DNA of 64,000 nt from Larix kaempferi (Eukaryota > Streptophyta > Pinopsida > Pinales > Pinaceae), in NCBI GenBank assembly GCA_027924585.1, contig BSBM01000200.1, forward strand, positions 2,542,001 through 2,606,000, written 5' to 3'. The translations under genes and the position numbers were made by a program. The number at the start of each line of letters is the position of its first letter. Positions within the stretch are counted from its first letter, which is position 1. The notes below the pieces were generated by a model. It was given only the letters and a program-made list of their open reading frames with translations, made no database searches and was not told where the DNA came from. This document shows positions 24,255-38,640 of this stretch, piece by piece.

Positions 24255-26475
24255 TCATAAATGGAATCTACAAAGTATGCACATTCTACGTCATAACGAC
24301 TTTCTATAGTTTGCGCATGCGTCCGGAAATAAGAAAAGCTTACTTCCCCCGTTTTTTAAAATCACAGCTTCTAGAAGGTTTACATGATTTCTTAAAAAAC
24401 ACGAGTTTTTAGAAAATGTGTTTTATTTCATAAATGGAATCAACAAAGTATGCACATTCTACGTCATAACGACTTTCTATAGTTTGTGCATGCGTCTGGA
24501 AATAAGAAAAGCTTACTTCCACCGTTTTTTAAAATCACAGCTTCTAGAAGGTTTACATAATTTCGTAAAAAACACGAGTTTTTAGAAAATTTGTTTTATT
24601 TCATCAATGGAATCAACAAAGTATGCACATTCTACGTCATAACGACTTTCTATAGTTTGTGCATTCGTCCAGAAATAAGAAAAGCTTACTTCCACCGTTT
24701 TTTAAAATCACAGCTTCTAGAAGGTTTACATGATTTCGTAAAAAACACGACTTTTTAGAAAATGAGTTTTATTTCATAAATGGAATATACAAAGTATGCA
24801 CATTCTATGTCATAACGAATTTCTATAGTTTGCGCATGCCTCTGGAAATAAGAAACGCTTACTTCCCCTGTTTTTTAAAATCACAGCTTCTAGAAGGTTT
24901 ACATGATTTCGTAAAAGACACGAGTTTTTAGAAAATATGTTTTATTTCGTAAATGGAATCTACAAAGTATGCACATTTTACGTCATAACGACTTTGTATA
25001 GTTTGCGCATGCGTCCGGAAATAAGAAAACCTTACTACCACCGTTTTTTAAAATCACAGCTTCTAAAAGGTTTACATGATTTCTTAAAAAACATGAGTTT
25101 TAGAAAATGTGTTTTATTTCATAAATGAAATGTACAAAGTATGCACATTCTACGTCATAACGACTTTCTATAGTTTGCGCATGCGTCCGGAAATAAGAAA
25201 AGCTTACTTCCCCCGTTTTTTAAAATCACAGCTTCTAGAAGGTTTACATGATTTATTAAAGAACATGAGTTCTTAGAAAATGTGTTTTATTTCATAAATG
25301 GAATGTACAAAGTATGCACATTCTACGTCATAACGACTTTCTATAGTTTGCGCATGCGTCCGGAAATAAGAAAAGCTTACTTCCCCCGTTTTTTAAAATC
25401 ACAGCTTCTTGAAGGTTTACATGATTTCTTAAAAAACATGAGTTTTTAGAAAATGTGTTTTATTTCATAAATGGAATCAACAAAGTATGCACATTCTACG
25501 TCATAACGACTTTCTATAGTTTGCGCATGCGTTTGGAAATAAGAAAAGCTTACTTCCCCCGTTTTTTAAAATCACAGCTTCTAGAAGGTTTACATGATTT
25601 CGTAAAAAACACGAGTTTTTAGAAAATGTGTCTTATTTAATAAATGGAATCAACAAAGTATGCACATTCTATGTCATAACGACTTTCTATAGTTTCCACA
25701 CACGTCCGGAAATAAGAAAACCTTACTTCCACCGTTTTTTAAAATCACAGCTTCTAGAAGGTTTACATGATTTCTTAAAAAACACGAGTTTTTAGAAAAT
25801 GTGTTTTATTTCATAAATGGAATCTACAAAGTATGCACATTCTACGTCATAACGAATTTCTATAGTTTGCGCATGCGTCCGGAAATAACAAAAGCTTACT
25901 TCCCCCGTTTTTTAAAATCACAGCTTCTAGAAGGTTTACATGATTTCTTAAAAAACACGAGTTTTTAGAAAATGTGTTTTATTTTATAAATAGAATCAAC
26001 AAAGTATGCACATTCTACGTCATAACGAATTTCTATAGTTTGCGCATGCGTCTGGAAATAAGAAAAGCTTCTTTCGCCGTTTTATAAAATCACAGCTTCT
26101 ATAAGGTTTACATGATTTCGTAAAACACTCGAGTTTTTAGAAAATGTGTTTAATTTCATAAATGGAATCTACAAAGTATGCACATTCTACGTCATAAGGA
26201 CTTTCTATAGTTTGCGCATGCTTTCGGAAATAAGAAAAGCTTACTTCCACCGTTTTTTAAAATCTAAGCTTCTAGAAGGTTTACATGATTTCGTAAACAA
26301 CACGAGTTTTTACAAAATGTGTTTTATTTCATAAATGGAATCTAGAAAGTATGCACATTCTACGTCATAACGACTTTCTATATTTTGCGCATGCGTCCGG
26401 AAATAAGAAAAGCTTACTTCCCCCGTTTTTTAAAATCACCGCTTCTAGAAGGTTTACATGATTTCTTAAAAAAGA
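24255..26475. repeat. Divergent satellite monomers
   Basis: Roughly 13 monomers with many private changes, for example GAAAATTTG (about 24587), TTTCATCAATGG (about 24600), TTTCCACACACG (about 25694), CTTCTTTCGCCG (about 26069) and a CTTTCGG variant (about 26221). No higher-order period was recognised, and nothing else lies in the stretch. Confidence 0.85.
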
Positions 26476-28466
26476 CGAGTTTTTAGAAAATGTGTTTTAT
26501 TTCATAAATGGAATCAACAAAGTATGCACATTCTACGTCATAACGACTTTCTATAGTTTGCGCATGTATGCACATTCTATGTCATAACGACTTTCTATAG
26601 TTTGCACATGCGTCCGGAAATAAGAAAAGCTTACTTCCCCCGTTTTTTAAAATCACAGCTTCTAGAAGTTTTACATGATTTTTTAAAAAACACGAGTTTT
26701 TAGAAAATGTGTTTTATTTAATAAATGCAATCGACAAAGTATGCACATTCTACGTCATAACGACTTTCTATAGTTTGCGCATGCGTCCGGAAATAAGAAA
26801 AGCTTACTTCCACCATTTTTTAAAATCACCGCTTCTAGAAGGTTTACATGATTTCTTAAAAAACACGAGTTTTTAAAAAATGTGTTTTATTTAATAAATG
26901 GAATGAACAAAGTATGCACATTCTACGTCATAACGACTTTCTATAGTTTGCGCATTCGTCCGGAAATAAGAAAAGCTTACTTCCACCGTTTTTTAAAATC
27001 ACAGCTTCTAGAAGGTTTACATGATTTCTTAAAAAACACGAGTTTTTAGAAAATGTGTTTTATTTCATAAATGGAATCAACGAAGTATGCACATTCTACG
27101 TCATAACGACTTTCTATAGTTTGCGCATGCGTTTGGAATTAAGAAAAGCTTACTTCCCCCGATTTTTAAAATCACAGCTTCTAGAAGGTTTACATGATTT
27201 CTTAAAAAACACGAGTTTTTAGAAAATGTGTTTTATTTTATAAATAGAATCAACAAAGTATGCACATTCTACGTCATAATGACTTTCTATAGTTTGTGCA
27301 TGCGTCCGGAAATAAGAAAAGCTTACTTCCCCCGTTTTTTAAAATCACAGCTTCTAGAAGTTTTACATGATTTTTTAAAAAACACGAGTTTTTAGAAAAT
27401 GTGTTTTATTTAATAAATGCAATCGACAAAGTATGCACATTCTACGTCATAACGACTTTCTATAGTTTGCGCATGCGTCCGGAAATAAGAAAAGCTTACT
27501 TCCACCGTTTTTTAAAATCACCGCTTCTAGAAGGTTTACATGATTTCTTAAAAAACACGAGTTTTTAGAAAATGTGTTTTATTTCATAAATGGAATCTAC
27601 AATGTATGCACATTCTACGTCATAACGACTTTCTATAGTTTGCGCATGCGTCCGGAAATAAGAAAAGCTTACTTCCCCCGTTTTTTAAAATCACAGCTTC
27701 TAGAAGGTTTACATGATTTCGTAAAAAAGATGAGTTTTTACAAAATGTGTTTTATTTCATAAATGGAATCTACAAAGTATGCACATTCTACGTCATAACG
27801 ACTTTCTATAGTTTGCGCATGCGTCCGGAAATAAGAAAAGCTTACTTCCCCCGTTTTTTAAAATCACCGCTTCTAGAAGGTTTACATGATTTCTTATAAA
27901 ACACGAGTTTTTAGAAAATGTGTTTTATTTCATAAATGGAATCTACAATGTATGCACATTCTACGTCATAACGACTTTCTATAGTTTGCGCATGCGTCCG
28001 GAAATAAGAAAAGCTTACTTCCCCCGTTTTTTAAAATCACAGCTTCTAGAAGGTTTACATGATTTCGTAAAAAAGACGAGTTTTTACAAAATGTGTTTTA
28101 TTTCATAAATGGAATCTACAAAGTATGCACATTCTACCTAATAATGAATTTCAATAGTTTGCGCATGCGTCCGGAAATAAGAAAAGCTTACTTCCCCCGT
28201 TTTTTAAAATCACCGCTTCTAGAAGGTTTACATGATTTCTTAAAAAACACGAGTTTTTAGAAAATGAGTTTTATTTCATAAATGGAATCAACAAAGTATG
28301 CACATTCTATGTCATAACGACTTTCTATAGTTTGCGCATGTATGCACATTCTATGTCATAACGACTTTCTATAGTTTGCACATGTCTCCGGAAATAAGAA
28401 AAGCTTACTTCCCCCGTTTTTTAAAATCACAGCTTCTAGAAGTTTTACATGATTTTTTAAAAAACA
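26476..28466. repeat. 1774-bp period bounded by two 217-bp expanded monomers
   Basis: Two monomers, 26476-26692 and 28250-28466, are 217 bp because 44 bp running from TATGCAC to GCGCATG is repeated in tandem (second copies begin at 26567 and 28341). Both have the same junction. They are 1774 bp apart, equal to one 217-bp monomer plus nine of 173 bp. The GCAATCGAC variant recurs with the same period (26727 and 28501) and once more at 27419. Inside the period a 346-bp dimer is doubled (compare 27574 and 27920 onward). The expansion thus arose once and was copied by a ten-monomer duplication. Confidence 0.92.
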
Positions 28467-30385
28467 CGAGTTTTTAGAAAATGTGTTTTATTTAATAAAT
28501 GCAATCGACAAAGTATGCACATTCTACGTCATAACGACTTTCTATAGTTTGCGCATGCGTCCGGAAATAAGAAAAGCTTACTTCCACCGTTTTTTAAAAT
28601 CACCGCTTCTAGAAGGTTTACATGATTTCTTAAAAAACACGAGTTTTTAGAAAATGTGTTTTATTTCATAAATGGAATCAACAAAGTATGCACATTCTAC
28701 GTCATAACGACTTTCTATAGTTTGCGCATGCGTCCGGAAATAAGAAAAGCTTACTTCCCCCGTTTTTTAAAATCACAGCTTCTAGAAGGTTTACATGATT
28801 TCTTGAAAAACACGAGTTTTTAGAAAATGTGTTTTATTTCATAAATGGAATCAAGAAAGTATGCACATTCTACGTCATAACGACTTTCTATAGTTTGCGC
28901 ATGCGTCCGGAAATAAGAAAAGCTTACTTCCCCTGTTTTTTAAAATCACAGCTTCTAGAAGTTTTACATGATTTTTTAAAAAACACGAGTTTTTAGAAAA
29001 TGTGTTTTATTTCATAAATGGAATCAACAAAGTATTCACATTCTACGTCATAACGACTTTCTATAGTTTGAGCATGCATTTGGAAATAAGAAAAGCTTAC
29101 TTCTCCCGTTTTTTAAAATCACAGCTTCTAGAAGGTTTACATGATTTCTTTAAAACACGAGTTTTTAGAAAATGTGTTTTATTTCATAAATTGAATCAAC
29201 AAGGTATGCACATTCTACGTCATAACGACTTTCTATAGTTTTCGCATGCGTCCGGAAATAAGAAAAGCTTACTTCCACCGTTTTTTAAAATCACCGCTTC
29301 TAGAAGGTTTACATGATTTCTTAAAAAACACGAGTTTTTAGAAAATGTGTTTTATTTCATAAATGGAATCAACAAAGTATGCACATTCTACGTCGTAACG
29401 ACTTTCTATAATTTGCGCACGCGTCCGGAAATAAGAGAAGCTTACTTCCACCGTTTTTTAAAATCACAGCTTCTAGAAGGTTTACATGATTTCGTAAAAA
29501 ACATGAGTTTTTAGAAAATGTGTTTTATTTCATAAATGGAATCTACAAAGTATGCACATTCTACGTCATAACGACTTTCTATAGTTTGCGCATGCGTCCG
29601 GAAATAAGAAAAGCTTACTTCCACCGTTTTTTAAAATCACAACTTCTATAAGGTTTACATGATTTCGTAAAAAAACACGAGTTTTTAGAAAATGTGTTTT
29701 ATTTCATAAATGGAATGTACAAAGTATGCACATTCTACATCATAACGTCTTTCTATAGTTTGCGCATGCGTCCGGAAATAAGAAAAGCTTAATTCCCCCG
29801 TTTTTTAAAATCACAGCTTCTAGAAGGTTTACATGATTTATTAAAACACACGAGTTTTTAGAAAATGTGTTTTATTTCATAAATGGAATGTACAAAGTAT
29901 GCACATTCTACGTCATAACGAATTTCTATTGTTTGCGCATGCGTCCGGAAATAAGAAAAGCTTACGTTCCCCGTTTTTTAAAATCACAGCTTCTAGAAGG
30001 TTTACATGATTTCGTAAAAAACACGAGTTTTTAGAAAATGTGTTTTATTTCATAAATGAAATCAACAAAGTATGCACATTCTATGTCATAACGAATTACT
30101 ATAGTTTGCGCATGATTCCGGAAAAAAGAAAAGCTTACTTCCCCCGTTTTTTGAAATCACAGCTTCTGGAAGGTTTACATGATTTCTTAAAAAACAAGAG
30201 TTTTTAGAAAATGTGTTTTATTTCATAAATGTAATCAACAAAGTATGCACATTCTACGTCATAACGACTTTCTATAATTTGCGCTTGCGTCCGGAAATAA
30301 GAAAAGCTTACTTCCACCATTTTTTAAAATCACAGCTTCTAGAAGGTTTACATGATTTCGTAAAAAACACGAGTTTTTAGAAAAT
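28467..30385. repeat. Divergent satellite monomers
   Basis: About eleven monomers with scattered private variants, for example GTATTCAC (about 29032), TTTCTTTAAAACACG (about 29147), AAGAGAAGC (about 29433) and GGAAAAAAGAAAAG (about 30120). No higher order was recognised, and nothing else lies in the stretch. Confidence 0.85.
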
Positions 30386-32791
30386 GTGTTTTATTTCATA
30401 AATGGAATCAACAAAGTATGCACATTCTACGTCATAACGAATTTCTATAGTTTGCGCATTCGTCCGGAAATAAGAAAAGCTTACTTCCACCGTTTTTTGA
30501 AATCACAGCTTCTAGAAGGTTTACATGATTTCGTAAAAAACACGAGTTTTCTGAAAATGTGTTTTATTTCATAAATGGAATCTACAAAGTATGCACATTC
30601 TACTTCATAGCGACTTTCTATAGTTTGCGCATGCGTTTGGAAATAAGAAAAGCTTACTTCCCCCGTTTTTTAAAATCACAGCTTCTAGAAGGTTTAGATG
30701 ATTTCTTAAAAAACATGAGTTTTTAGAAAATGTGTTTTATTTCATAAATAGAATCAACAAAGTATGCACATTCTACGTCATAACAACTTTCTATAGTTTG
30801 CGCATGCGTCCGGAAATAAGAAAAGCTTACTTCCTCCGTTTTTTAAAATCACAGCTTCTAGAAGGTTTACATGATTTCGTAAAAAACACGAGTTTTTTGA
30901 AAATGTGTTTTATTTCATAAATGGAATCTTCAAAGTATGCACATTCTACTTCATAACGAATTTCTATAGTTTGCGCATGCGTCCGGAAATAAGAAAAGCT
31001 TACTTCCACCGTTTTTTAAAATCACAGCTTCTAGAAGGTTTACATGATTTCTTAAAAAACACGAGTTTTAGAAAATGTGTTTTATTTCATAAATAGAATC
31101 AACAAAGTATGCACATTCTACGTCATAAGGACTTTCTTTAGTTTGCGGATGCGTCCGGAAATAAGAAAAGCTTACTTCCACCGTTTTTTAAAATCACAGC
31201 TTCTAGAAGGTTTACATGATTTCGTAAAAAACACGAGTTTTTAGAAAATGTGTTTTATTTCATAAATGGAATGTAAAAAGTATGCACATTCTACGTCATA
31301 ACGACTTTCTATAATTTGCGCATGCGTCCGGAAATAAGAAAAGCTTACTTCACCCGTTTTTAAAAATCACAGCTTCTAGAAGGTTTACCTGATTTCTTAA
31401 AAAACACGAGTTTTTAGAAAATGTGTTTTATTTCATAAATGGAATCTACAAAGTATGCACATTCTACGTCATAACGAATTTCTATAGTTTGCGCTTGCGT
31501 CCGGAAATAAGAAAAGCTTACTTCCCCCTTTTTTTAAAATCACAGCTTCTAGAAGGTTTACATGATTTCTTAAAAAACACGAGTTTTTAGAAAATGTGTT
31601 TTATTTCATAAATAGAATCAACAAAGTATGCACATTCTACTTTATAACGACTTTCTATAGTTTGTGCATGAGTCCAGAAATAAGAAAAGCTTACTTCCCC
31701 CGTTTTTTAAAATCACAGCTTCTGGAAGGTTTACATGATTTCTTAAAAAACAAGAGTTTTTAGAAAATTTGTTTTATTTCATAAATGGAATAAACAAAGT
31801 ATGCACATTCTACGTCATAACGACTTTCTATAGTTTGCGCATGCGTCAGGAAATAAGAAAAGCTTACTTCCCCCGTTTTTTAAAATCACAGCTTCTAGAA
31901 GGTTTAAATGATTTCGTTAAAAACACGAGTTTTTAGAAAATGTGTTTTATTTCATAAATGTAATCAACAAAGTATGCACATTCTACGTCATAATGACTTT
32001 CTATAGTTTGCGCATGCGTCCGGAAATAAGAAAAGCTTACTTCCCCCGTTTTTTAAAATCACCGCTTCTAGAAGGTTTACATAATTTCTTAAAAAACACG
32101 AGTTTTTAGAAAATGTGTTTTATTTAATAAATGCAATCAACAAAGTATGCACATTCTACGTCATAACGACTTTCTATAGTTTGCGCATGCATCCGAAAAT
32201 AAGAAAAGCTTACTTTCCCCGTTTTTTAAAATCACAGATTCTAGAAGGTTTACATGATTTCTTAAAAAACACGAGTTTTTAGAAAATGTGTTTTATTTCA
32301 TAAATGGAATCAACAAAGTATGCACATTCTACATCATAACGAATTACAATAGTTTGTGCATGAGTCCGGAAATAAGAAAAGCTTACTTCCCCCGTTTTTT
32401 AAAATCACAGCTTCTGGAAGGTTTACATGATTTCTTAAAAAACAAGAGTTTTTAGAAAATGTGTTTTATTTCATAAATGGAATCAACAAAGTATGCACAT
32501 TCTATGTCATAACGACTTTCTATAGTTTGCGCATGCGTCCGGAAATAAGAAAAGCTTAGTTCCCCCGTTTTTTAAAATCACAGCTTCTAGAAGGTTTACA
32601 TGATTTCTTAAAAAACACGTGTTTTTAGAAAATGTGTTTTACTTCATAAATGGAATCAACAAAGTATGCACATTCTACGTCATAACGACTTTCTATAGTT
32701 TGCGCATTCGTCCGGAAATAAGAAAAGCTTACTTCCACCGTTTTTTAAAATCACAGCTTCTAGAAGGTTTACATGATTTCGTAAAAAACAT
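30386..32791. repeat. Flank block, second copy
   Basis: The ordered variant series of the block at 1412 is repeated here: T4 run (about 31066), TTTCTTTAG with GCGGATGCG (about 31133), GGAATGTAAAAAG (about 31267), CTTCACCCG (about 31350), TTTACCTGATT (about 31384), GCGCTTGCG (about 31492), GTGCATGAGTCCAG (about 31664) and GGAATAAACAAAG (about 31788). It continues to a CACGTG monomer (32616). It abuts the homogenised array: the last mismatch with the array sequence 5190 bp downstream is at 32791 (ATGAG against ACGAG). Confidence 0.88.
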
Positions 32792-33450
32792 GAGTTTTTA
32801 GAAAATGTGTTTTATTTCATAAATGGAATCTACAAAGTATGCACATTCTACATCATAGCGAATTTCTATAGTTTGCGCATGCGTCCGGAAATAAGAAAAG
32901 CTTACTTCCCCCGTTTTTTAAAATCACAGCTTCTAGAAGGTTTACATGATTTCTTAAAAAACACGAGTTTTTAGAAAATGTATTTTATTTCATAAATGGA
33001 ATCAACAAAGTATGCACATTCTACGTCATAACAACTTTCTATAGTTTGCGCATGCGTCTGGAAATAAGAAAAGCTTACTTCCACCGTTTTTTAAAATCAC
33101 CGCTTCTAGAAGGTTTACATTATTTTTTAAAAAATACGAGTTTTTAGAAAATCTGTCTTATTTCATAAATGGAATCAACATAGTATGCACATTCTACGTC
33201 ATAACGACTTTCTATAGTTTGCGCATTCGTCGGGAAATAAGAAAAGCTTACTTCCACCGTTTTTTAAAATCACAGCTTCTAGAAGGTTTACATGATTTCG
33301 TGAAAAACACGAGTTTTTAGAAAATGTGTTTTATTTCATAAATGGAAGCTACAAAGTATGCACATTCTACGTCATAACGACTTTCTATAGTTTGCGCATG
33401 CGTCCGGAAATAAGAAAAGCTTACTTCCCCCGTTTTTTAAAATCACAGCT

Positions 33451-36400
33451 TCTTGAAGGCTTACCTGATTTCTTAAAAAACACGAGTTTTTAGAAAATGT
33501 GTTTTATTTCATAAATGGAATCAACAAAGTATGCACATTCTACGTCATAACGACTTTCTTTAGTTTGCGCACGCGTCCGGAAATAAGAAAAGCTTACTTC
33601 CACCGTTTTTTAAAATCACAGCTTCTAGAAGGTTTACATGATTTCTTAAAAAACACGAGTTTTTAGAAAATGTGTTTTATTTCATAAATGGAATCTACAA
33701 TGTATGCACATTCTACGTCATAACGAATTTCTATAGTTTGCGCATGCGTCCGGAAATAAGAAAAGCTTACTTCCCCTGTTTTTTAAAATCACAGCTTCTA
33801 GAAGGTTTACATGATTTCTTAAAAAACACGAGTTTATAGAAAATGTGTTTTATTTCATAAATGGAATCAACAAAGTATGCACATTCTACGTCATAACGAA
33901 TTTCTATAGTTTGAGCATGCATTTGGAAATAAGAAAAGCTTACTTCTCCCGTTTTTTAGAATCACAGCTTCTAGAAGGTTTACATGATTTCCTAAAAAAC
34001 GCGAGTTTTTAGAAAATGTGTTTTATTTAATAAATGCAATCAACAAAGTATGCACATTCTACGTCATAACGACTTTCTATAGTTTGCGCATGCGTCCGGA
34101 AATAAGAAAATCTTACTTCCACCGTTTTTTAAAATCACCGCTTCTAGAAGGTTTACATGATTTCTTAAAAAACACGAGTTTTTAGAAAATGTGTTTTATT
34201 TCATAAATGGAATCAAGAAAGTATGCACATTCTACGTCATAACGACTTTCTATAGTTTGCGCATTCGTCCGGAAATAAGAAAAGCTTACTTCCCCCGTTT
34301 TTTAATATCACAGCTTCTAGAAGGTTTACCTGATTTCTTAAAAAACACGAGTTTTTAGAAAATGTGTTTTATTTCATAAATGGAATCAACAAAGTATGCA
34401 CATTCTACGTCATAACGACTTTCTTTAGTTTGCGCACGCGTCCGGATATAAGAAAAGCTTACTTCCACCGTTTTTTAAAATCACAGCTTCTAGAAGGTTT
34501 ACATGATTTCTTAAAAAACATGAGTTTTTAGAAAATGTGTTTTATCTCATAAATGGAATCTACAATGTATGCACATTCTACGTCATAACGAATTTCTATA
34601 GTTTGTGCATGCGTCCGGAAATAAGAAAAGCTTACTTCCCCTGTTTTTTAAAATCACAGCTTCTAGAAGGTTTACATGATTTCTTAAAAAACACGAGTTT
34701 TTAGAAAATGTGTTTTATTTCATAAATGGAATCAACAAAGTATGCACATTCTACGTCATAACGAATTTCTATAGTTTGAGCATGCATTTGGAAATAAGAA
34801 AAGCTTACTTCTCCCGTTTTTTAGAATCACAGCTTCTAGAAGGTTTACATGATTTCCTAAAAAACACGAGTTTTTAGAAAATGTGTTTTATTTAATAAAT
34901 GCAATCAACAAAGTATGCACATTCTACGTCATAACGACTTTCTATAGTTTGCGCATGCATTCGGAAATAAGAAAAGCTTACTTCCACCGTTTTTTAAAAT
35001 CACCGCTTCTAGAAGGTTTACATGATTTCTTAAAAAACACGAGTTTTTGAAAAATGTGTTTTATTTAATAAATGGAATGAACAAAGTATGCACATTCTAC
35101 GTCATAACGACTTTCTATAGTTTGCGCATTCGTCTGGAAATAAGAAAAGCTTACTTCCCCCGTTTTTTAAAATCACAGCTTCTAGAAGGTTTACATGATT
35201 TCTTAAAAAACACGAGTTTTTAGAAAATGTGTTTTATTTCATAAATGGAATCAACAAAGTATGCACATTCTACGTCATAATGACTTTCTATAGTTTGCGC
35301 ACGCGTCCGGATATAAGAAAAGCTTACTTCCACCGTTTTTTAAAATCACAGCTTCTAGAAGGTTTACATGATTTCTTAAAAAACATGAGCTTTTAGAAAA
35401 TGTGTTTTATCTCATAAATGGAATCAACAAAGTATGCACATTCTACGTCATAACGACTTTCTATAGTTTGCGCATGCGTCCGGAAATAAGAAAAGCTTAC
35501 TTCCACCGTTTTTTAAAATCACAGCTTCTAGAAGATTTACATGATTTCGTAAAAAAGACAAGTTTTTAGAAAATGTGCTTTATTTCATAAATGGAATCTA
35601 CAAAGTATGCACATTCTACGTCATAACGACTTTCTATATTTTGCGCATTCGTCCGGAAATAAGAAAAGCTTACTTCCACCGTTTGTTAAAATCATAGCTT
35701 CTAGAAGGTTTACATGATTTCGTAAAAAACACGAGTTTTAAGAAAATGTGCTTTATTTCATAAATGGAATCTACAAATTATGCACATTCTACGTCATAAC
35801 GACTTTCTATATTTTGCGCATTCGTCCGGAAATAAGAAAAGCTTACTTCCACCGTTTTTTAAAATCACAGCTTCTAGAAGGTTTACATGATTTCCTAAAA
35901 AACACGAGTTTTTAGAAAATGTGTTTTATTTAATAAATGCAATCAACAAAGTATGCACATTCTACGTCATAACGACTTTCTATAGTTTGCGCATGCATTC
36001 GGAAATAAGAAAAGCTTACTTCCACCGTTTTTTAAAATCACCGCTTCTAGAAGGTTTACATGATTTCTTAAAAAACACGAGTTTTTAGAAAATGTGTTTT
36101 ATTTAATAAATGGAATGAACAAAGTATGCACATTCTACGTCATAACGACTTTCTATAGTTTGCGCATTCGTCTGGAAATAAGAAAAGCTTACTTCCCCCG
36201 TTTTTTAAAATCACAGCTTCTAGAAGGTTTACATGATTTCTTAAAAAACACGAGTTTTTAGAAAATGTGTTTTATTTCATAAATGGAATCAACAAAGTAT
36301 GCACATTCTACGTCATAATGACTTTCTATAGTTTGCGCACGCGTCCGGATATAAGAAAAGCTTACTTCCACCGTTTTTTAAAATCACAGCTTCTAGAAGG

Positions 36401-38640
36401 TTTACATGATTTCTTAAAAAACATGAGCTTTTAGAAAATGTGTTTTATCTCATAAATGGAATCAACAAAGTATGCACATTCTACGTCATAACGACTTTCT
36501 ATAGTTTGCGCATGCGTCCGGAAATAAGAAAAGCTTACTTCCACCGTTTTTTAAAATCACAGCTTCTAGAAGATTTACATGATTTCGTAAAAAAGACAAG
36601 TTTTTAGAAAATGTGCTTTATTTCATAAATGGAATCTACAAAGTATGCACATTCTACGTCATAACGACTTTCTATATTTTGCGCATTCGTCCGGAAATAA
36701 GAAAAGCTTACTTCCACCGTTTGTTAAAATCATAGCTTCTAGAAGGTTTACATGATTTCGTAAAAAACACGAGTTTTTAGAAAATGTGTTTTATTTCATA
36801 AATGGAATCAACAAAGTATGCACATTCTACGTCATAACGACCTTCTATAGTTTGCACATGCGTCCGGAAATAAGAAAAGCTTACTTCCACCGTTTTTTAA
36901 AATCACCGCTTCTAGAAGGTTTACATGATTTCTTAAAAAACACGTGTTTTTAGAAAATGTGTTTTACTTCACAAATGGAATCAACAAAGTATGCACATTC
37001 TACGTCATAACGACTTTCTATAGTTTGCGCATTCGTCCGGAAATAAGAAAAGCTTACTTCCACCATTTTTTAAAATCACAGCTTCTAGAAGGTTTACATG
37101 ATTTCGTAAAAAACACGAGTTTTTAGAAAATGTGTTTTATTTCATAAATGGAATCTACAAAGTATGCACATTATACATCATAACGAATTTCTATAGTTTG
37201 CGCATGCGTCCGGAAATAAGAAAAGCTTACTTCCCCCGTTTTTTAAAATCACATCACCTAGAAGGTTTACATGATTTCTTAAAAAACACGAGTTTTTAGA
37301 AAATGTGTTTTATTTCATAAATGGAATCAACAAAGTATGCACATTCTACATCATAACGACTTTCTATAGTTTGCGCATGCGTTTGGAAATAAGAAACGCT
37401 TACTTCCCCCGTTTTTTTAAATCACAGCTTCTAGAAGGTTTACAAGATTTCGTAAAAAACACGAGTTTTTAGAAAATGTGTTTTATTTCATAAATGGAAT
37501 CAACAAAGTATGCACATTCTACGTCATAACGACTTTCTATAGTTTGCGCATGCGTCCGGAAATAAGAAAAGCTTACTTCCCCCGTTTTTTAAAATCACAG
37601 CTTCTAGAAGGTTTACATGATTTCTTAAAAAACAAGAGTTTTTAGACAATGTGTTTTATTTCATAAATGGAATCAACAAAGTATGCACATTCTACGTCAT
37701 AACGACTTTCTATAGTTTGCTTATGCGTTTGGAAATAAGAAACGCTTACTTCCCCCATTTTTTTAAATCACAGCTTCTAGAAGGTTTACATGATTTCGTA
37801 AAAAACACGAGTTTTTAGAAAATGTGTTTTATTTCATAAATGGAATCAACAAAGTATGCACATTCTACGTCATAACGACTTTCTAAAGTTTGCGCATGCG
37901 TCCGGAAATTAGAAAAGCTTACTTCCCCCGTTTTTTAAAATCACAGCTTCTAGAAGGTTTACATGATTTCGTAAAAAACACGAGTTTTTAGAAAATGTGT
38001 TTTATTTCATAAATGGAATCTACAAAGTATGCACATTCTACATCATAGCGAATTTCTATAGTTTGCGCATGCGTCCGGAAATAAGAAAAGCTTACTTCCC
38101 CCGTTTTTTAAAATCACAGCTTCTAGAAGGTTTACATGATTTCTTAAAAAACACGAGTTTTTAGAAAATGTATTTTATTTCATAAATGGAATCAACAAAG
38201 TATGCACATTCTACGTCATAACGACTTTCTATAGTTTGCGCATGCGTCTGGAAATAAGAAAAGCTTACTTCCACCGTTTTTTTAAATCACCGCTTCTAGA
38301 AGGTTTACATTATTTTTTAAAAAATACGAGTTTTTAGAAAATGTGTCTTATTTCATAAATGGAATCAACATAGTATGCACATTCTACGTCATAACGACTT
38401 TCTATAGTTTGCGCATTCGTCGGGAAATAAGAAAAGCTTACTTCCACCGTTTTTTAAAATCACAGCTTCTAGAAGGTTTACATGATTTCGTGAAAAACAC
38501 GAGTTTTTAGAAAATGTGTTTTATTTCATAAATGGAAGCTACAAAGTATGCACATTCTATGTCATAACGACTTTCTATAGTTTGCGCATGCGTCCGGAAA
38601 TAAGAAAAGCTTACTTCCCCCGTTTTTTAAAATCACAGCT
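33451..38640. repeat. HOR unit 1, 30 monomers (5190 bp)
   Basis: Compared with the 26-monomer form it has a six-monomer tandem duplication and a two-monomer loss (26+6-2=30). The GACAAG marker occurs twice, at 35557 and 36595 (1038 bp apart), and GCAATCAAC at 34901 and 35939. The two monomers carrying the GAAAATGTGC/ATTATGCAC and AAATGAAATC variants are missing between 36735 and 36842. Confidence 0.88.

Noticed and set aside
30827-31009. Minus-strand open frames of 60 codons here and at 1507-1689, 6523-6705 and 61744-61926.
   Set aside because: Antisense readings of the same repeat. Their presence at matching places in the three flank blocks reflects the block duplication and not coding constraint.
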